Positions 23,624 to 33,388 of a stretch of DNA of 43,175 nt are shown in pieces (positions within the stretch are counted from its first letter, which is position 1; the number at the start of each line of letters is the position of its first letter). Source of the stretch: a virus; the IMG/VR virus record IMGVR_UViG_3300025151_000082, positions 1 to 43,175 of that record; one strand, 5' to 3'. The translations under genes and the position numbers were made by a program. A model generated the notes under the pieces. That model had not been told where the DNA came from and searched no databases. It was given only the letters and a program-made list of their open reading frames with translations.

Positions 23624-26490
23624 GCGGATGCAAAATAGAAGCTTTTAGACTAGAACTTGAAAAGTTTTTTAACAGAGAAATGAAAGACCTTAAATTAGGT
23701 GATAATACTTTGCGTGGCAGTGAATTCCAAGCTATGATCGATGCTATTGTCGAAATAGCTAGCCATAAACAAAGTCAAAAAAGACTATTTGATAGGTCAA
23801 ATGAAGAGCTAACTCAACAAGTATTATATGAAGTTCAACGTGCACATAAGGCGCAAGTAAACGCTCTATTACACGACCATATTGTTATAGAACAAGCAGT
23901 TGATTATATTTCAAGGTCTGAAGATCCGATGGGCGCTTTAGAAGCTTTTCTTGTTGGAAAAATAAAAACATTTAGTAAGACAGGTGGTTTAGCAAAACAA
24001 GAAGGTTCAAGGCTTTCTATTGATACAATGCAACAAACAGAAAGAGGAATGGCTGAAGGTCAATTACTTGACGATCTAACAGAAGCAAATGTTTTAGACA
24101 TATTCAGAGATGGTAAAATGGAAGATATTATTCTTGATGTAGGTTACCGAATTTTAAATGACCCTGATTTTAAACCAACTAATCCAAAAGAACAAGCAGC
24201 AGAAAAAATAGCAAACATTATTATTAAAAATTGGGAAGCAAGGTCTAAAATATCAAATGATAACGGTGCAGTAAAATCAAAAGCTGCAGACTCTTTTGAA
24301 GAAATATTTGGGCTCATGGGCCACGATCAAGCAACTCTTTACAAGACTGATAAAGATGAGTGGATAGCTTTTATGAAAGACAATATGGACACCGAAAATA
24401 CTATTTATGTTAATGAAAAAGGTGAACTTTTGCCTCAAACACCAGACTCAATAGATGATTATTTAGATGGTCTTTGGCAAACAATTGTCTCAGGTGAAAA
24501 TATGATTTATAGGGGTGAGTCCTATCAATTTGGTAATACTGGAATGAATGTCTTTGTTCAAAGATTTCAAAATATTATTAGGAAAGCTTTTTCAGGTAAA
24601 CGTAATGTAGGTGCGAAAGAATCTACACCTTCTCAAATTAAATTTAAGTCAGGTAAAGCAGCATATGAGTACTCACAAAAATATATTAAAAAATCTCTAG
24701 TAGAAAATGTAATAAACCAAACTATAGGTCAAACTAATAATAATGTCTTGTTAAGAGAATTAGGGACTAACCCAGAAAATAACCTAATAAATATCTATAG
24801 ACGAGCTCGTGAGATTACTAAAAATAGATTAGCTAGTGCTAATGATAAACTAAATAAACTTAAAGGACAAAAGGACACTGCAAAAATTGAAGTTGACGGG
24901 AAAAAAATTACGGTTAAAAAACACAAAGAAAACCTGAAAAAAGAAATAGAATTTGCTAATAAAAGATTACGAAAAACTGATCCTGCTTCTGGAGAATCTT
25001 TACCTACAAATATAGGACGGTGGATGGCTGAACTAGATGGTAGTGCTAATGTTCAAGAAGCTGGAGTTGTTGCAAACCACTTAGCTTTTTATTCAAGAAG
25101 CTTAAGGATTATTCAAGTTATGTCTAAACTAGGCCAAGCTACTCTTTCAGCTTTTGGTGATATAGCCTTTCAAGTAGGAGCATTAACTAACTCAGGTATG
25201 AGTGGTATTGAAGCTACCTTTAGAACTATAGGTAATATCTTTGATGGTATAGGTGGTCAAAGTAAAACTAGACGAAAGTATGCTAACTCTCTTGGTGTTG
25301 GTGTTCAAATGTTTAAAGGATCTTTATTTGCTAAAGTTGGTATAGGTCAAGGTAACTATCCAGGAATGCTAACTCGTGCGCAAAACCACTTTTTTAAGTT
25401 TAACTTAATGTCTTGGTGGAATGATAGCCATGCTATCGGTATGTCATTTACTTTTATGAACCATCTTGCTAGTCATAAAAAATTATCTTTTGACGATCTA
25501 GCAAAGACTGAACCTGGTAAAGCAGTAATAAAAACACTAGAAGATTATAGAATTGGTGCTAAAGAATGGGATATACTTAGAAAGTATGGTATTAATAAAA
25601 TGGAAGCTGAAGAAATTATCAGTGTTAAAGATCTGAGATTTGATGGAGACTTAAAAAAAGATATCAAAAGTATTATTAAAGAAGGAAGTGACAGTCGTTT
25701 TAATGACAGAGAAACTGTTATTAAAGGTGAATCAAAACGTTATGAGTTTAACCCAGCTGATTATTTAGAGACCATTCGCCGTAGATATATAACCATGGTT
25801 AACGACACATCTAGAAACGGTATCATGATTCCTGGTGCTTGGGAACAAGCATTTATGAAAGGAGGAACTAGAGCAGGTACAGGTTGGGGTGAAGCTATAA
25901 GACAATTTACGTTGTTTAAAACATTCCCAGTAACAGTAGTACGTAAAGCTTTATTAAATAAAGCATATTCTAAAGTACACAATGGAGAAGCTAATGTTGC
26001 TGGGGCTATACAGCTTGTTGTTGGATCTGCAATTCTTGGTGCATTAGCTATACAGACAAAAGAAATGGCTAAAGGACGATCACCTAGAAAAATGCTTGGT
26101 GATAATAATTTACCAGACCTAAGATTTGTGCTTGATTCATTACTACAAGGCGGAAGTCTTGGTATTTATGGAGATATGTTAATTGGTAATTATCAAGGTC
26201 GTAGTCCACTGGAGCAATTAGCTGGTCCTGGATTTAATACTTTACAAGATGTACTTCAGATTATCCATACGACGGTATCAGATACTGATAAAACTCCAAG
26301 AGAAGTAATGAAGTTTATCAAGAATAATATGCCTTATCAGAACTTATTTTATGGTAAAATGATACAAGATTACTTAATATATAATCATTTAATGGAGTTG
26401 TCAAATCCAGGGTATCTTCGAAGGGAGGAACGTCGTATAATGAGGGACAGGGATCAAAGATACTTTGTTCCTAGGAGCATACAAGAATGA
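23620..26490 (+). CDS. Large internal virion / ejection protein 4 (gp16-like)
   Basis: 956 aa, the largest product here. Mostly helical, with hydrophobic stretches near 815-830 (VVGSAILGALAI). RQFTLFKTFPVTVVRKALL is a phrase typical of gp16-like C-terminal regions in podoviruses. It should be ejected with the DNA and help it cross the envelope. No lysozyme or transglycosylase domain is visible. Confidence 0.7.
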   Translation: MSGCKIEAFRLELEKFFNREMKDLKLGDNTLRGSEFQAMIDAIVEIASHKQSQKRLFDRSNEELTQQVLYEVQRAHKAQVNALLHDHIVIEQAVDYISRSEDPMGALEAFLVGKIKTFSKTGGLAKQEGSRLSIDTMQQTERGMAEGQLLDDLTEANVLDIFRDGKMEDIILDVGYRILNDPDFKPTNPKEQAAEKIANIIIKNWEARSKISNDNGAVKSKAADSFEEIFGLMGHDQATLYKTDKDEWIAFMKDNMDTENTIYVNEKGELLPQTPDSIDDYLDGLWQTIVSGENMIYRGESYQFGNTGMNVFVQRFQNIIRKAFSGKRNVGAKESTPSQIKFKSGKAAYEYSQKYIKKSLVENVINQTIGQTNNNVLLRELGTNPENNLINIYRRAREITKNRLASANDKLNKLKGQKDTAKIEVDGKKITVKKHKENLKKEIEFANKRLRKTDPASGESLPTNIGRWMAELDGSANVQEAGVVANHLAFYSRSLRIIQVMSKLGQATLSAFGDIAFQVGALTNSGMSGIEATFRTIGNIFDGIGGQSKTRRKYANSLGVGVQMFKGSLFAKVGIGQGNYPGMLTRAQNHFFKFNLMSWWNDSHAIGMSFTFMNHLASHKKLSFDDLAKTEPGKAVIKTLEDYRIGAKEWDILRKYGINKMEAEEIISVKDLRFDGDLKKDIKSIIKEGSDSRFNDRETVIKGESKRYEFNPADYLETIRRRYITMVNDTSRNGIMIPGAWEQAFMKGGTRAGTGWGEAIRQFTLFKTFPVTVVRKALLNKAYSKVHNGEANVAGAIQLVVGSAILGALAIQTKEMAKGRSPRKMLGDNNLPDLRFVLDSLLQGGSLGIYGDMLIGNYQGRSPLEQLAGPGFNTLQDVLQIIHTTVSDTDKTPREVMKFIKNNMPYQNLFYGKMIQDYLIYNHLMELSNPGYLRREERRIMRDRDQRYFVPRSIQE

Positions 26491-28346
26491 CAGTAGGTGC
26501 AGCACTAGCAAGATCGGTAAGTACAGGGAACGGTTCAACGACCGAGTTCCCTTTTAATGCTCCTGTCGCTGCAGCAACAGAGATTAAGGTCTATACTGTC
26601 GTTATAGCCACTGGTGTTCAAACATTACAAACAAAAGATGGTTCAGGGACATATGATTATTCTGTAGCTATTAACGCTTCGACAAACTATGCTACTATTA
26701 CGGTAAATACCGCGTTACCTGATACACATAAGATTGTAATCATGCGTAACGTACCACTTACTCAAGAAACAGATTACGTAGAGGGCGACGCTTTTGGAGC
26801 TGAGACTCATGAAGCAGCTCTCGACAAATTAACAATGATTGCAGCTCAAATATCTGAGGTTGCAGATCGTTCTATTAAGGTCCAAGAGACCTCTGCTACG
26901 ACGAATATTACATGCGCAGAGCTCGTAGCAGACAAGGTTTTAACAGTAAATTCAGACGGTGATGGTATTTCAATGGGACCAACAACCGCGAATCTTGATA
27001 CACTAGCAGGTATTACATCAGACATTACAACTGTCGCTGGAATCTCGTCTAACGTTACATCAGTTGCAGGTAATGCAACTAACATTAATGCTGTCGCTGC
27101 CGACGCAACGGACATTGGAGCTGTTGCAGGTAAAGCTACAGAGATCGGAAGACTAGGTACTGCAGACGCAGTTGCCGATCTAGCAATATTAGGAACTACT
27201 GATATAGTCTCAGATATGAATACATTAGGAACTTCTGATAATGTAACTAACATGGACACCTTAGCAGGTATTGCATCGAATATTACAACTGTTGCGGGTA
27301 TTTCTAGCAACGTCACAACCGTAGCAGGTATTTCCTCTAATGTGACAACTGTTGCCGGCGTCGCGTCCAATGTGACTACCGTCGCCGGTGTTTCTTCTAA
27401 CGTAACTACAGTTGCTGGTATAGCTTCTAATGTAACGACCGTCGCTAATAACGTATCAGGTATCAATGATTTTGCAGCGAGGTACAGAGTCGGATCTTCA
27501 GATCCTGGTTCTGATAATGATGCTGGTGACTTAAACTTTAACACCTCATCTAATCAATTAAAGTATTGGACTGGTAGTGCTTGGGCTGTAGTAGCAAATA
27601 CAGATACTAACGTAGCAATATCAGCAAACGATACGACACCAGATTTATTAATCAATAAACTAACAGCTGGTAGCAATATAACATTAACTGAAACAAACGA
27701 TGGTGGCGATGAGACTATTACGATTGCAGCGTCAGGTGAAACTAAACCTACGATTACTGGTATTAGTCCAACTACAATTGATAATACGGCATCGAATATA
27801 GTTATAACAGGAACGAATTATGTAGTTACACCTAACGTAGAATTTATTGCTTCAACAGGTGTTATCACTCTACCAAACAGTATCGTTAGAGATTCAGCAA
27901 CACAACTTACAGTTAATGTGACACTACCTACAGATGGTACATATTTTATACGTGTTGAAAACCCTGATGGTTTAGCGGTCAGATCTGGTTCAGCAATACT
28001 CACAGTATCAGATGCACCTACATGGACAACAGCAGCTGGAAGTCTTGGAAGTTTAGCAGCAGGATCTAGTGTTAGTTTGTCAGTTGCAGCATCAGGTGAT
28101 AGCACGATTGCATATTCAGAAACCACAAGTGTTTTAACTAGCAACTCTGACACACCAGCGAGTACTATGAATTTATCGCTTAACTCATCAACAGGAGCGA
28201 TCACTGGTACAGCTCCTAGTCCGACAAGTCAGACTACATATAACTTTACATTAAGAGCAACTGATGCAGAGAGTCAAACAGCCGATAGGGCATTTAGTAT
28301 TACAGTAACAGTAGGAATGAATAATTCAGGACAATTCAATGGCTAA
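26487..28346 (+). CDS. Tail fibre with T7-type N-terminus, short repeats and Ig-like C-terminus
   Basis: 619 aa. Residues 1-140 match the T7 tail-fibre attachment domain (STGNGSTTEFPFNAP, VIMRNVPLTQETDYVEGD, HEAALDKLTMIAAQI). Residues about 171-325 hold short repeats, including six near-perfect 10-residue units (264-323), probably a triple-stranded shaft. Residues about 420-510 look like an IPT/TIG Ig domain (TITGISPTTI, VITGTNY, RVENPDG). The last 100 look like a cadherin/He_PIG domain. It may bind host surface sugars or proteins. It overlaps both neighbours by 4-8 nt. Confidence 0.88.
   Translation: MTVGAALARSVSTGNGSTTEFPFNAPVAAATEIKVYTVVIATGVQTLQTKDGSGTYDYSVAINASTNYATITVNTALPDTHKIVIMRNVPLTQETDYVEGDAFGAETHEAALDKLTMIAAQISEVADRSIKVQETSATTNITCAELVADKVLTVNSDGDGISMGPTTANLDTLAGITSDITTVAGISSNVTSVAGNATNINAVAADATDIGAVAGKATEIGRLGTADAVADLAILGTTDIVSDMNTLGTSDNVTNMDTLAGIASNITTVAGISSNVTTVAGISSNVTTVAGVASNVTTVAGVSSNVTTVAGIASNVTTVANNVSGINDFAARYRVGSSDPGSDNDAGDLNFNTSSNQLKYWTGSAWAVVANTDTNVAISANDTTPDLLINKLTAGSNITLTETNDGGDETITIAASGETKPTITGISPTTIDNTASNIVITGTNYVVTPNVEFIASTGVITLPNSIVRDSATQLTVNVTLPTDGTYFIRVENPDGLAVRSGSAILTVSDAPTWTTAAGSLGSLAAGSSVSLSVAASGDSTIAYSETTSVLTSNSDTPASTMNLSLNSSTGAITGTAPSPTSQTTYNFTLRATDAESQTADRAFSITVTVGMNNSGQFNG
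27276..27455 (+). repeat. Six tandem 30-bp repeats in the tail fibre shaft
   Basis: Six units of 30 bp encode SN(I/V)TTVAG(I/V)(S/A), the last degenerate (VANNV). Codon third positions vary strongly between units while the protein repeat is kept, so the array is old and under selection. The middle units are locally GC-rich. Confidence 0.85.
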
Positions 28347-29769
28347 TATTTTAACAAGAGATTTTACAGGAACACCAACAAACGCTAAAAAGTTTACAGT
28401 ATCTTTTTGGGTTAAGTTTTCAAAATTTTCTGCTAACCAACAAATCATGGGTAATTATGGTAATAGTGGTAATGATGATTTTCAAATACAATTTAGAAAC
28501 GATAATACAGTAGGCATACTAGATTACAAAGGTGCTAGTGTAAATAGCAATCACGAAAGCACAAGAAAATTTGTAGACTCTACATCATGGTATCACTTTG
28601 TAATATCTGCCGATTCAACACAAAGCACAGGTGCAGATAGATTAAAGTTTTATGTCAATGGAGTACGAGAAACTTCATGGGCTAGTGCAACAGATATAGG
28701 ACAGAACAATGATTATAATTGGAATAAAGAAACAGCAGGTACTTCAGTTGGTCATATTATAGGACAAGCAGGTAGTGGTAGTAATATATTTGAAGGTCAT
28801 CTAGCACATATACACAATGTAGATGGTTCGGCTTTAGCTCCAACAGTGTTTGGAGAAACAGATTCTACGACTGGAGAATGGAAACCGATCTTGAACCCAT
28901 CATATACAGTAGGAACAAATGGTTGGTTTTTAAAGTTTGAAAATGCTGGTGCATTAGGCACAGACAGTAGTGGAAACAGTGCTACTTTTTCAGTTAGTGG
29001 AAATGTAAAACAATCTGCATCAACAACTAGTAATTTATTTTGCACATTAGATGCTAATCAAGCATATGTACCCGGAAGTGTAGATTATGCTGGTACAGCA
29101 TATTTAGGAACAAGTGCAAGTGCCGATGGGTGTGCATCTACTCAAATGGTCAAAAATGGAAAATGGTATTTTGAGGTTAAACTAGGAACTGATAGAACTA
29201 CTACAGATTCAGCAACTATATCTATTTCAAAGAATGGTTCTCATGCACAAAGAAGATGGAGATATAGTGGTGGAGCTAATGCAATCGTAGGTAAAGAAAC
29301 AGGCTCGAATGGTTGTGAAGGAATTACTTATCAACCATTAACAAGTACACCAAACATTATAGATGATGGTGGTGGTGGCACAGTAAACTATGGCTCACAA
29401 GCATCAGAAAACGATATTATTATGGTAGCAGTAGATTTATCTGCAGCTACTTCTAAAATATGGTTTGGTAAAAATGGCACATGGTTCAATGCCCCTAGTA
29501 CATCTAGTGCTGGAGACCCAGCTAATGGAAATTATCCCGGATTATCGTTTGCTAAAGGCGATGAATTTTGGGGAATAAATATTACATCGGCAAGTAATCA
29601 AGCAAATAATGAAAACAGATATATGTATTGTAATTTTGGTGAGGGTAGATTTGGAACAACAGCAGTAGCATCAGCTAATGCAGATGGTGCTGGCATAGGA
29701 GCATTTGAATACGCAGTACCAAGTGGATTCTATGCAATCTGCACAAAGAATATTAAGGATTATGGATAG
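28339..29769 (+). CDS. Fibre-associated protein with LamG/ConA-like and SPRY-like domains
   Basis: 476 aa. Residues 1-210 resemble a laminin-G/concanavalin lectin fold: KFTVSFWVKFSKF, WYHFVISAD, FYVNGVRETSW, FEGHLAHIHNVDGSAL. Residues about 230-470 resemble SPRY/B30.2 (GKWYFEVKLG, DIIMVAVDLSA, KIWFGKNGTWF). The start overlaps the fibre stop by 8 nt. Probably a receptor-binding or distal fibre protein. Domain calls are by pattern. Confidence 0.75.
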   Translation: MANILTRDFTGTPTNAKKFTVSFWVKFSKFSANQQIMGNYGNSGNDDFQIQFRNDNTVGILDYKGASVNSNHESTRKFVDSTSWYHFVISADSTQSTGADRLKFYVNGVRETSWASATDIGQNNDYNWNKETAGTSVGHIIGQAGSGSNIFEGHLAHIHNVDGSALAPTVFGETDSTTGEWKPILNPSYTVGTNGWFLKFENAGALGTDSSGNSATFSVSGNVKQSASTTSNLFCTLDANQAYVPGSVDYAGTAYLGTSASADGCASTQMVKNGKWYFEVKLGTDRTTTDSATISISKNGSHAQRRWRYSGGANAIVGKETGSNGCEGITYQPLTSTPNIIDDGGGGTVNYGSQASENDIIMVAVDLSAATSKIWFGKNGTWFNAPSTSSAGDPANGNYPGLSFAKGDEFWGINITSASNQANNENRYMYCNFGEGRFGTTAVASANADGAGIGAFEYAVPSGFYAICTKNIKDYG

Positions 29770-29778
29770 GAGATAATT

Positions 29779-30831
29779 ATGGCATTTACAACAATAGCAA
29801 AATCATCAGACCACTTTGACTGCCCTACATGGGCTGGTAGTGGTAGCACAACAACAATTACTGGCATGGGTTTTAAACCTGATTCTCTTTTGATTAAAAA
29901 TTATAGTGGTACTGGACACCCAGTATGGAATAACTCAACACAAGGCATAGCTAAAAATTGGTTGCCAAGTGGACAAAACGCATATGACACTAATGATTAT
30001 ATACAAACTTATACCTCAGATGGATTTACTTTAAAAGGTGGAGAAAATAGCACAAATGTGGGTGGTTCAAATTTTGTAGCTGCTTGTTGGAAAGCAAATG
30101 GTGGTACTACTTCCTCAAATTCTGATGGATCAATAACATCAACAGTACAAGCTAACACTACTGCTGGATTTTCGGTTGTAACTTATACAGGAACAGGAAG
30201 TAATGCAACAATAGGACATGGATTAGGTGTTGCACCTAAAATTATTTTTACTAAACCTAATGTAGCTGACTATGGAGCTACAGGTAATGGTAGCACAGTT
30301 TATGTATCAGACCCATGGACTGATTACATGGAAGTAGCAAATGCTGGTGGTAACCTTAATGATAATGCTGTGTTTTGGAATGATACAGCACCTACTACAA
30401 GTGTTTTTAGTGTTGGTACTTTTGACCATACAAATAAAGCTAGTACAGAAATAGTAGCTTATTGTTTTGCAGAAGTGCAAGGGTTTTCTAAATTTGGATA
30501 TTACTCAGGTACAGGCAATGCTCAAGGAACTAAAGTTTATTGTGGTTTTAGACCAAAATGGGTATTGATTCATTCGACAACAACAGGAGATGATTGGTTT
30601 GCAATGGTATCAGGTTTGACAGGTTATGGTGTTGGTGGACAAAGAACGAGAATGGTAAGATATAATACTAATACTGGTCAAACAAGTGCAACAATGCAAT
30701 TTGAAAGTAATGGATTTAGAATGGCATCAACATCTACTGGTAACAATCAAGAAAATACAAAATATTATTATATGGCTTTTGCTGAGATGCCAATGGTCGG
30801 AACTAACGGAACAATAGCACTAGCAATATGA
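29779..30831 (+). CDS. Tail-associated receptor-binding-like protein
   Basis: 350 aa with a GGAGA site. Two related halves carry the pattern GFKPDSLLIKN or GFRPKWVLIHS followed by a strand-rich Gly/Thr/Ser region and W/F-type edges. WKANGG and FAEVQGFSKFGYYSGTGNAQG also fit the repetitive domain common in marine phage fibres. Probably a fibre tip or decoration. Confidence 0.65.
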   Translation: MAFTTIAKSSDHFDCPTWAGSGSTTTITGMGFKPDSLLIKNYSGTGHPVWNNSTQGIAKNWLPSGQNAYDTNDYIQTYTSDGFTLKGGENSTNVGGSNFVAACWKANGGTTSSNSDGSITSTVQANTTAGFSVVTYTGTGSNATIGHGLGVAPKIIFTKPNVADYGATGNGSTVYVSDPWTDYMEVANAGGNLNDNAVFWNDTAPTTSVFSVGTFDHTNKASTEIVAYCFAEVQGFSKFGYYSGTGNAQGTKVYCGFRPKWVLIHSTTTGDDWFAMVSGLTGYGVGGQRTRMVRYNTNTGQTSATMQFESNGFRMASTSTGNNQENTKYYYMAFAEMPMVGTNGTIALAI

Positions 30832-31010
30832 AAGTAACTAACGAACAATTAGCCGAGAAGATTGATGCTCTAACTAAGATCGTAGAGGGCAATAGCAGGG
30901 ACATTGTCGAACTATACAAGATCATAAATATAGGTAAAGGCGGTGTACGAGTGCTAATATGGGTTGGTACAATAGTCATAGCAATACTAGGATGGAGGTT
31001 ATCAGAATGA
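30828..31010 (+). CDS. Small single-pass membrane protein, 60 aa
   Basis: ATGA overlap with the fibre gene and with the next gene. An N-terminal helix (EQLAEKIDALTKIVEGNSRD) is followed by one membrane segment (VRVLIWVGTIVIAILGW, about 40-56). The shape is like XhlA-type lysis accessory proteins. A lysis role is inferred from position. Confidence 0.6.
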   Translation: MKVTNEQLAEKIDALTKIVEGNSRDIVELYKIINIGKGGVRVLIWVGTIVIAILGWRLSE

Positions 31011-31438
31011 TACCAATGGAATTATTGTCAATGCTAGCTAGTACAGTACTAGGTGGCGTCATGTCTATCATGGCACAGAAAGGACAGGCAGAAGCTGAGA
31101 GAGAAAAGATGTTAATGGCTCGTAAAGGTTTTGCTGCTGAACAAACAGATAAAGCAAGAGCTGTAGCAGATCCTCATACTAAACATACAAGGAGATGGAT
31201 TGCCTTAATGTGTGTTTTCTCTATTATTGTAGTACCAATAATTGCTCCTATATTTACGGATGTCAAGGTAATCTATCAAGTAACTACTGAAATGAGTAGC
31301 GGCTGGTGGATCTTTGGTACATCATTTGAAACTACCGTATGGCGTGAGGGCTCAGGAATATTTATTACTAGTTTACAATCTCATACGATCTTCTCAATTA
31401 TAGGACTATACTTTGGCGGTTCATTAACGAGGAAGTAA
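31007..31438 (+). CDS. Probable holin (GTA-type 3-TM-like)
   Basis: 143 aa from the ATG at 31007 (ATGA overlap, GGAGG upstream). An earlier in-frame start at 30959 is less likely. Residues 4-24, about 65-90 and 115-140 are hydrophobic. DPHTKHTRRWIALMCVFSI matches the pattern of the 3-TM holin family seen in gene-transfer agents and marine phages. It would open the inner membrane at lysis. The family assignment is by pattern. Confidence 0.6.
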   Translation: MIPMELLSMLASTVLGGVMSIMAQKGQAEAEREKMLMARKGFAAEQTDKARAVADPHTKHTRRWIALMCVFSIIVVPIIAPIFTDVKVIYQVTTEMSSGWWIFGTSFETTVWREGSGIFITSLQSHTIFSIIGLYFGGSLTRK

Positions 31439-32013
31439 TGACAAAGAAAGCTATATTAGTACTTACGGTTATTATAATATTATTAAGTATTGAAGCTTCC
31501 GTAGCAGATGTAACTAGTTCAGGGGCTACTACTAATACACAGACAAATAACGCTGGTTCTAATACTGCCATAACCGGTGGATACGAGTCGTCAACAACGT
31601 ATCAGTCTGGTAGTAGCTCTAACACTACTACTAATAACGAAACTAACAATAGTACAAATACTAAGACTGCTGTAAACCCGGCTACAGCTCCAGCTATGTC
31701 TGTCTATGGCCAAGATTCGTGTGTCATACCTTTAACTGCTGGTGTAACTTTGATCGGTTTCTCAGGTTCTTATGGTAGTTATATGATTGATGAACAATGT
31801 GAACGCAGAAAAAAATCTAAAGTATTAAATGCACTAGGTATGAAAGTAGCAGCGATCAGTGTTATGTGTCAGGACCAAGATGTATGGCAAGCGATGATGG
31901 ACGCAGGGACCCCGTGCCCTATTGATGGTTTGATCGGAAACGAGGCTAAAGCTAAGTGGATGAAGAAACGTAAGAAAGAAATGACTAAGAGGTCTATGAC
32001 ATGGAACGACTAA
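31438..32013 (+). CDS. Secreted or periplasmic Asn/Thr/Ser-rich protein, 191 aa
   Basis: The N-terminus has a classical signal peptide (KKAILVLTVIIILLSIEASVA, likely cut after Ala23). It is followed by a low-complexity T/N/S/G-rich segment (25-80) and then a Cys-containing C-terminal part (CVIPLTAGVTLIGFSGSYGSY, CERRKK, CQDQ, CPIDG). The C-terminus is very basic. It could be an outer-surface or lysis accessory protein. No family is recognised. Confidence 0.65.
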   Translation: MTKKAILVLTVIIILLSIEASVADVTSSGATTNTQTNNAGSNTAITGGYESSTTYQSGSSSNTTTNNETNNSTNTKTAVNPATAPAMSVYGQDSCVIPLTAGVTLIGFSGSYGSYMIDEQCERRKKSKVLNALGMKVAAISVMCQDQDVWQAMMDAGTPCPIDGLIGNEAKAKWMKKRKKEMTKRSMTWND

Positions 32014-33215
32014 TATTCTTACTCTTGTTTCCACTAACTTTATTTGCAGAAGAATTAACAACAAACAACTTAATTACAAACGGTACTTTCGAGGGAGGTA
32101 ACTCGACTAGCTGGACTACGACGGGAGATGTAACCGTACTCAACGATTGTTGTGGGTCCAGCTACGACCTAGAGTTCGGGGACTCCGGTTCTATTGAACA
32201 AAGCTTTGCTCTCACCACAAACGTTATCACTCAGCAAATGCTTAATAATGGAATTACTCTGAACTCTAGTGTCCAAGTACAAAATGGAGAATGTGGTGTG
32301 TCAGGTTGCTGGGGAGGATCTGGACCAGCAGATACATTTACAATTAGGTTACAAATTAGAGATTCAGATAATAACATATTGGCTGTAACAAGCCAGGAGA
32401 GAACAAATGTTACAGGAATTAATGGCAAAGATTTCAGCGATTCTGTATCGTATACAGGGGCTAATTCTAACATTGGAAATATTTTTATTAGTGGGTCTGA
32501 TGGCAATAGTCCTGCTAATCTTGGCGGCCCTAACCTAGACAATATATCTGTTACTATGACTTATGATGATACTGTCTTATCGGCTACAGAAACTGCTATC
32601 ATAGCAGAAGCTTTTGAGGAGATTGAAGAAGTATTATCTACCGTAGAGATCGAAGAATTTACAGAGATACCTACTATTGTACTAGCAACTGAAGTTGAGT
32701 TTACAGAGGTAGAGGAGTTTATTCCAGAAGTTAAAACGGTTGAAGAAGAATTTGTTGAAGAAACAGTTGTACTTGTAACAGAAGAAATAATAGAAGAGGA
32801 GGTTGCTTATGAAGAAAATATCGAAGCTCCAGTGGAAACTAAGAGTGAAGAAACTACAACAGAAACAGAAGGAAGAAGAGAAGAAGAAACCGTCAGCGAA
32901 ACTGAAACTGAAACCAGAGTTTCTAACGACGACGGAGTTGATGTTAATGTTTCTGTAGAAGAAATAGCTATTCAAGTAGCAGATAAGATCAAAACAATAG
33001 ATGGTCAGTTAAAAGCTACACAGTTAATTGTAGCTAAAGCTATGCAAAAAACAAATAAGATAGACAAGTATGCACAGGTTAACTTAGAAATATTTGTACA
33101 ACCAGAATTAGTTGATGCTAATATAGATTCATATATCGCTAGCACATATACGGATATAAGAAATATATACCCAAATAAACTTTATGAGGACAGACTATGG
33201 ACATTAAGACGATAA
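32001..33215 (+). CDS. Exported Glu-rich protein with beta-sandwich-like N-terminus, 404 aa
   Basis: The signal peptide MERLIFLLLFPLTLFA is followed by NLITNGTFEGG, a common opening of carbohydrate-binding or jelly-roll domains (about 20-190). FTIRLQIRDSDNN and NIGNIFISGSDG follow. Residues about 195-315 are extremely Glu/Thr/Val-rich (EEFVEETVVLVTEEIIEEE), then a helical C-terminus with no anchor. The start lies inside the previous gene (13-nt overlap). Unusual for a phage lysis region: it may be a secreted factor, a spanin-like periplasmic rod, or a virion surface protein. Confidence 0.65.
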   Translation: MERLIFLLLFPLTLFAEELTTNNLITNGTFEGGNSTSWTTTGDVTVLNDCCGSSYDLEFGDSGSIEQSFALTTNVITQQMLNNGITLNSSVQVQNGECGVSGCWGGSGPADTFTIRLQIRDSDNNILAVTSQERTNVTGINGKDFSDSVSYTGANSNIGNIFISGSDGNSPANLGGPNLDNISVTMTYDDTVLSATETAIIAEAFEEIEEVLSTVEIEEFTEIPTIVLATEVEFTEVEEFIPEVKTVEEEFVEETVVLVTEEIIEEEVAYEENIEAPVETKSEETTTETEGRREEETVSETETETRVSNDDGVDVNVSVEEIAIQVADKIKTIDGQLKATQLIVAKAMQKTNKIDKYAQVNLEIFVQPELVDANIDSYIASTYTDIRNIYPNKLYEDRLWTLRR

Positions 33216-33388
33216 CAGGAGCAGTCGGTGCAGTCATTGCAATTGCTTCTTTATTTGTATTTCAAGGACAACTGATACAAAGAGTAGAAGTACTCGAAGC
33301 TAAAATGGTAGATCCAAAAGAAATTACAGCAATTAAAAAAGATATAGAACAATTACAACAAAAGAGTAGTAATCCACTAGCACAATGA
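33197..33388 (+). CDS. Small membrane protein with coiled coil, 63 aa
   Basis: One membrane segment (about 6-22, ITGAVGAVIAIASLFVF) is followed by a coiled coil (LIQRVEVLEAKM, KKDIEQLQQK). The topology resembles inner-membrane spanin subunits, though the protein is shorter. It overlaps both neighbours. Confidence 0.6.
   Translation: MDIKTITGAVGAVIAIASLFVFQGQLIQRVEVLEAKMVDPKEITAIKKDIEQLQQKSSNPLAQ

Noticed and set aside
26846-27544. Long minus-strand open frame (232 codons) opposite the tail fibre
   Set aside because: Shadow frame produced by the repeat codon pattern; no ribosome site or recognisable product.
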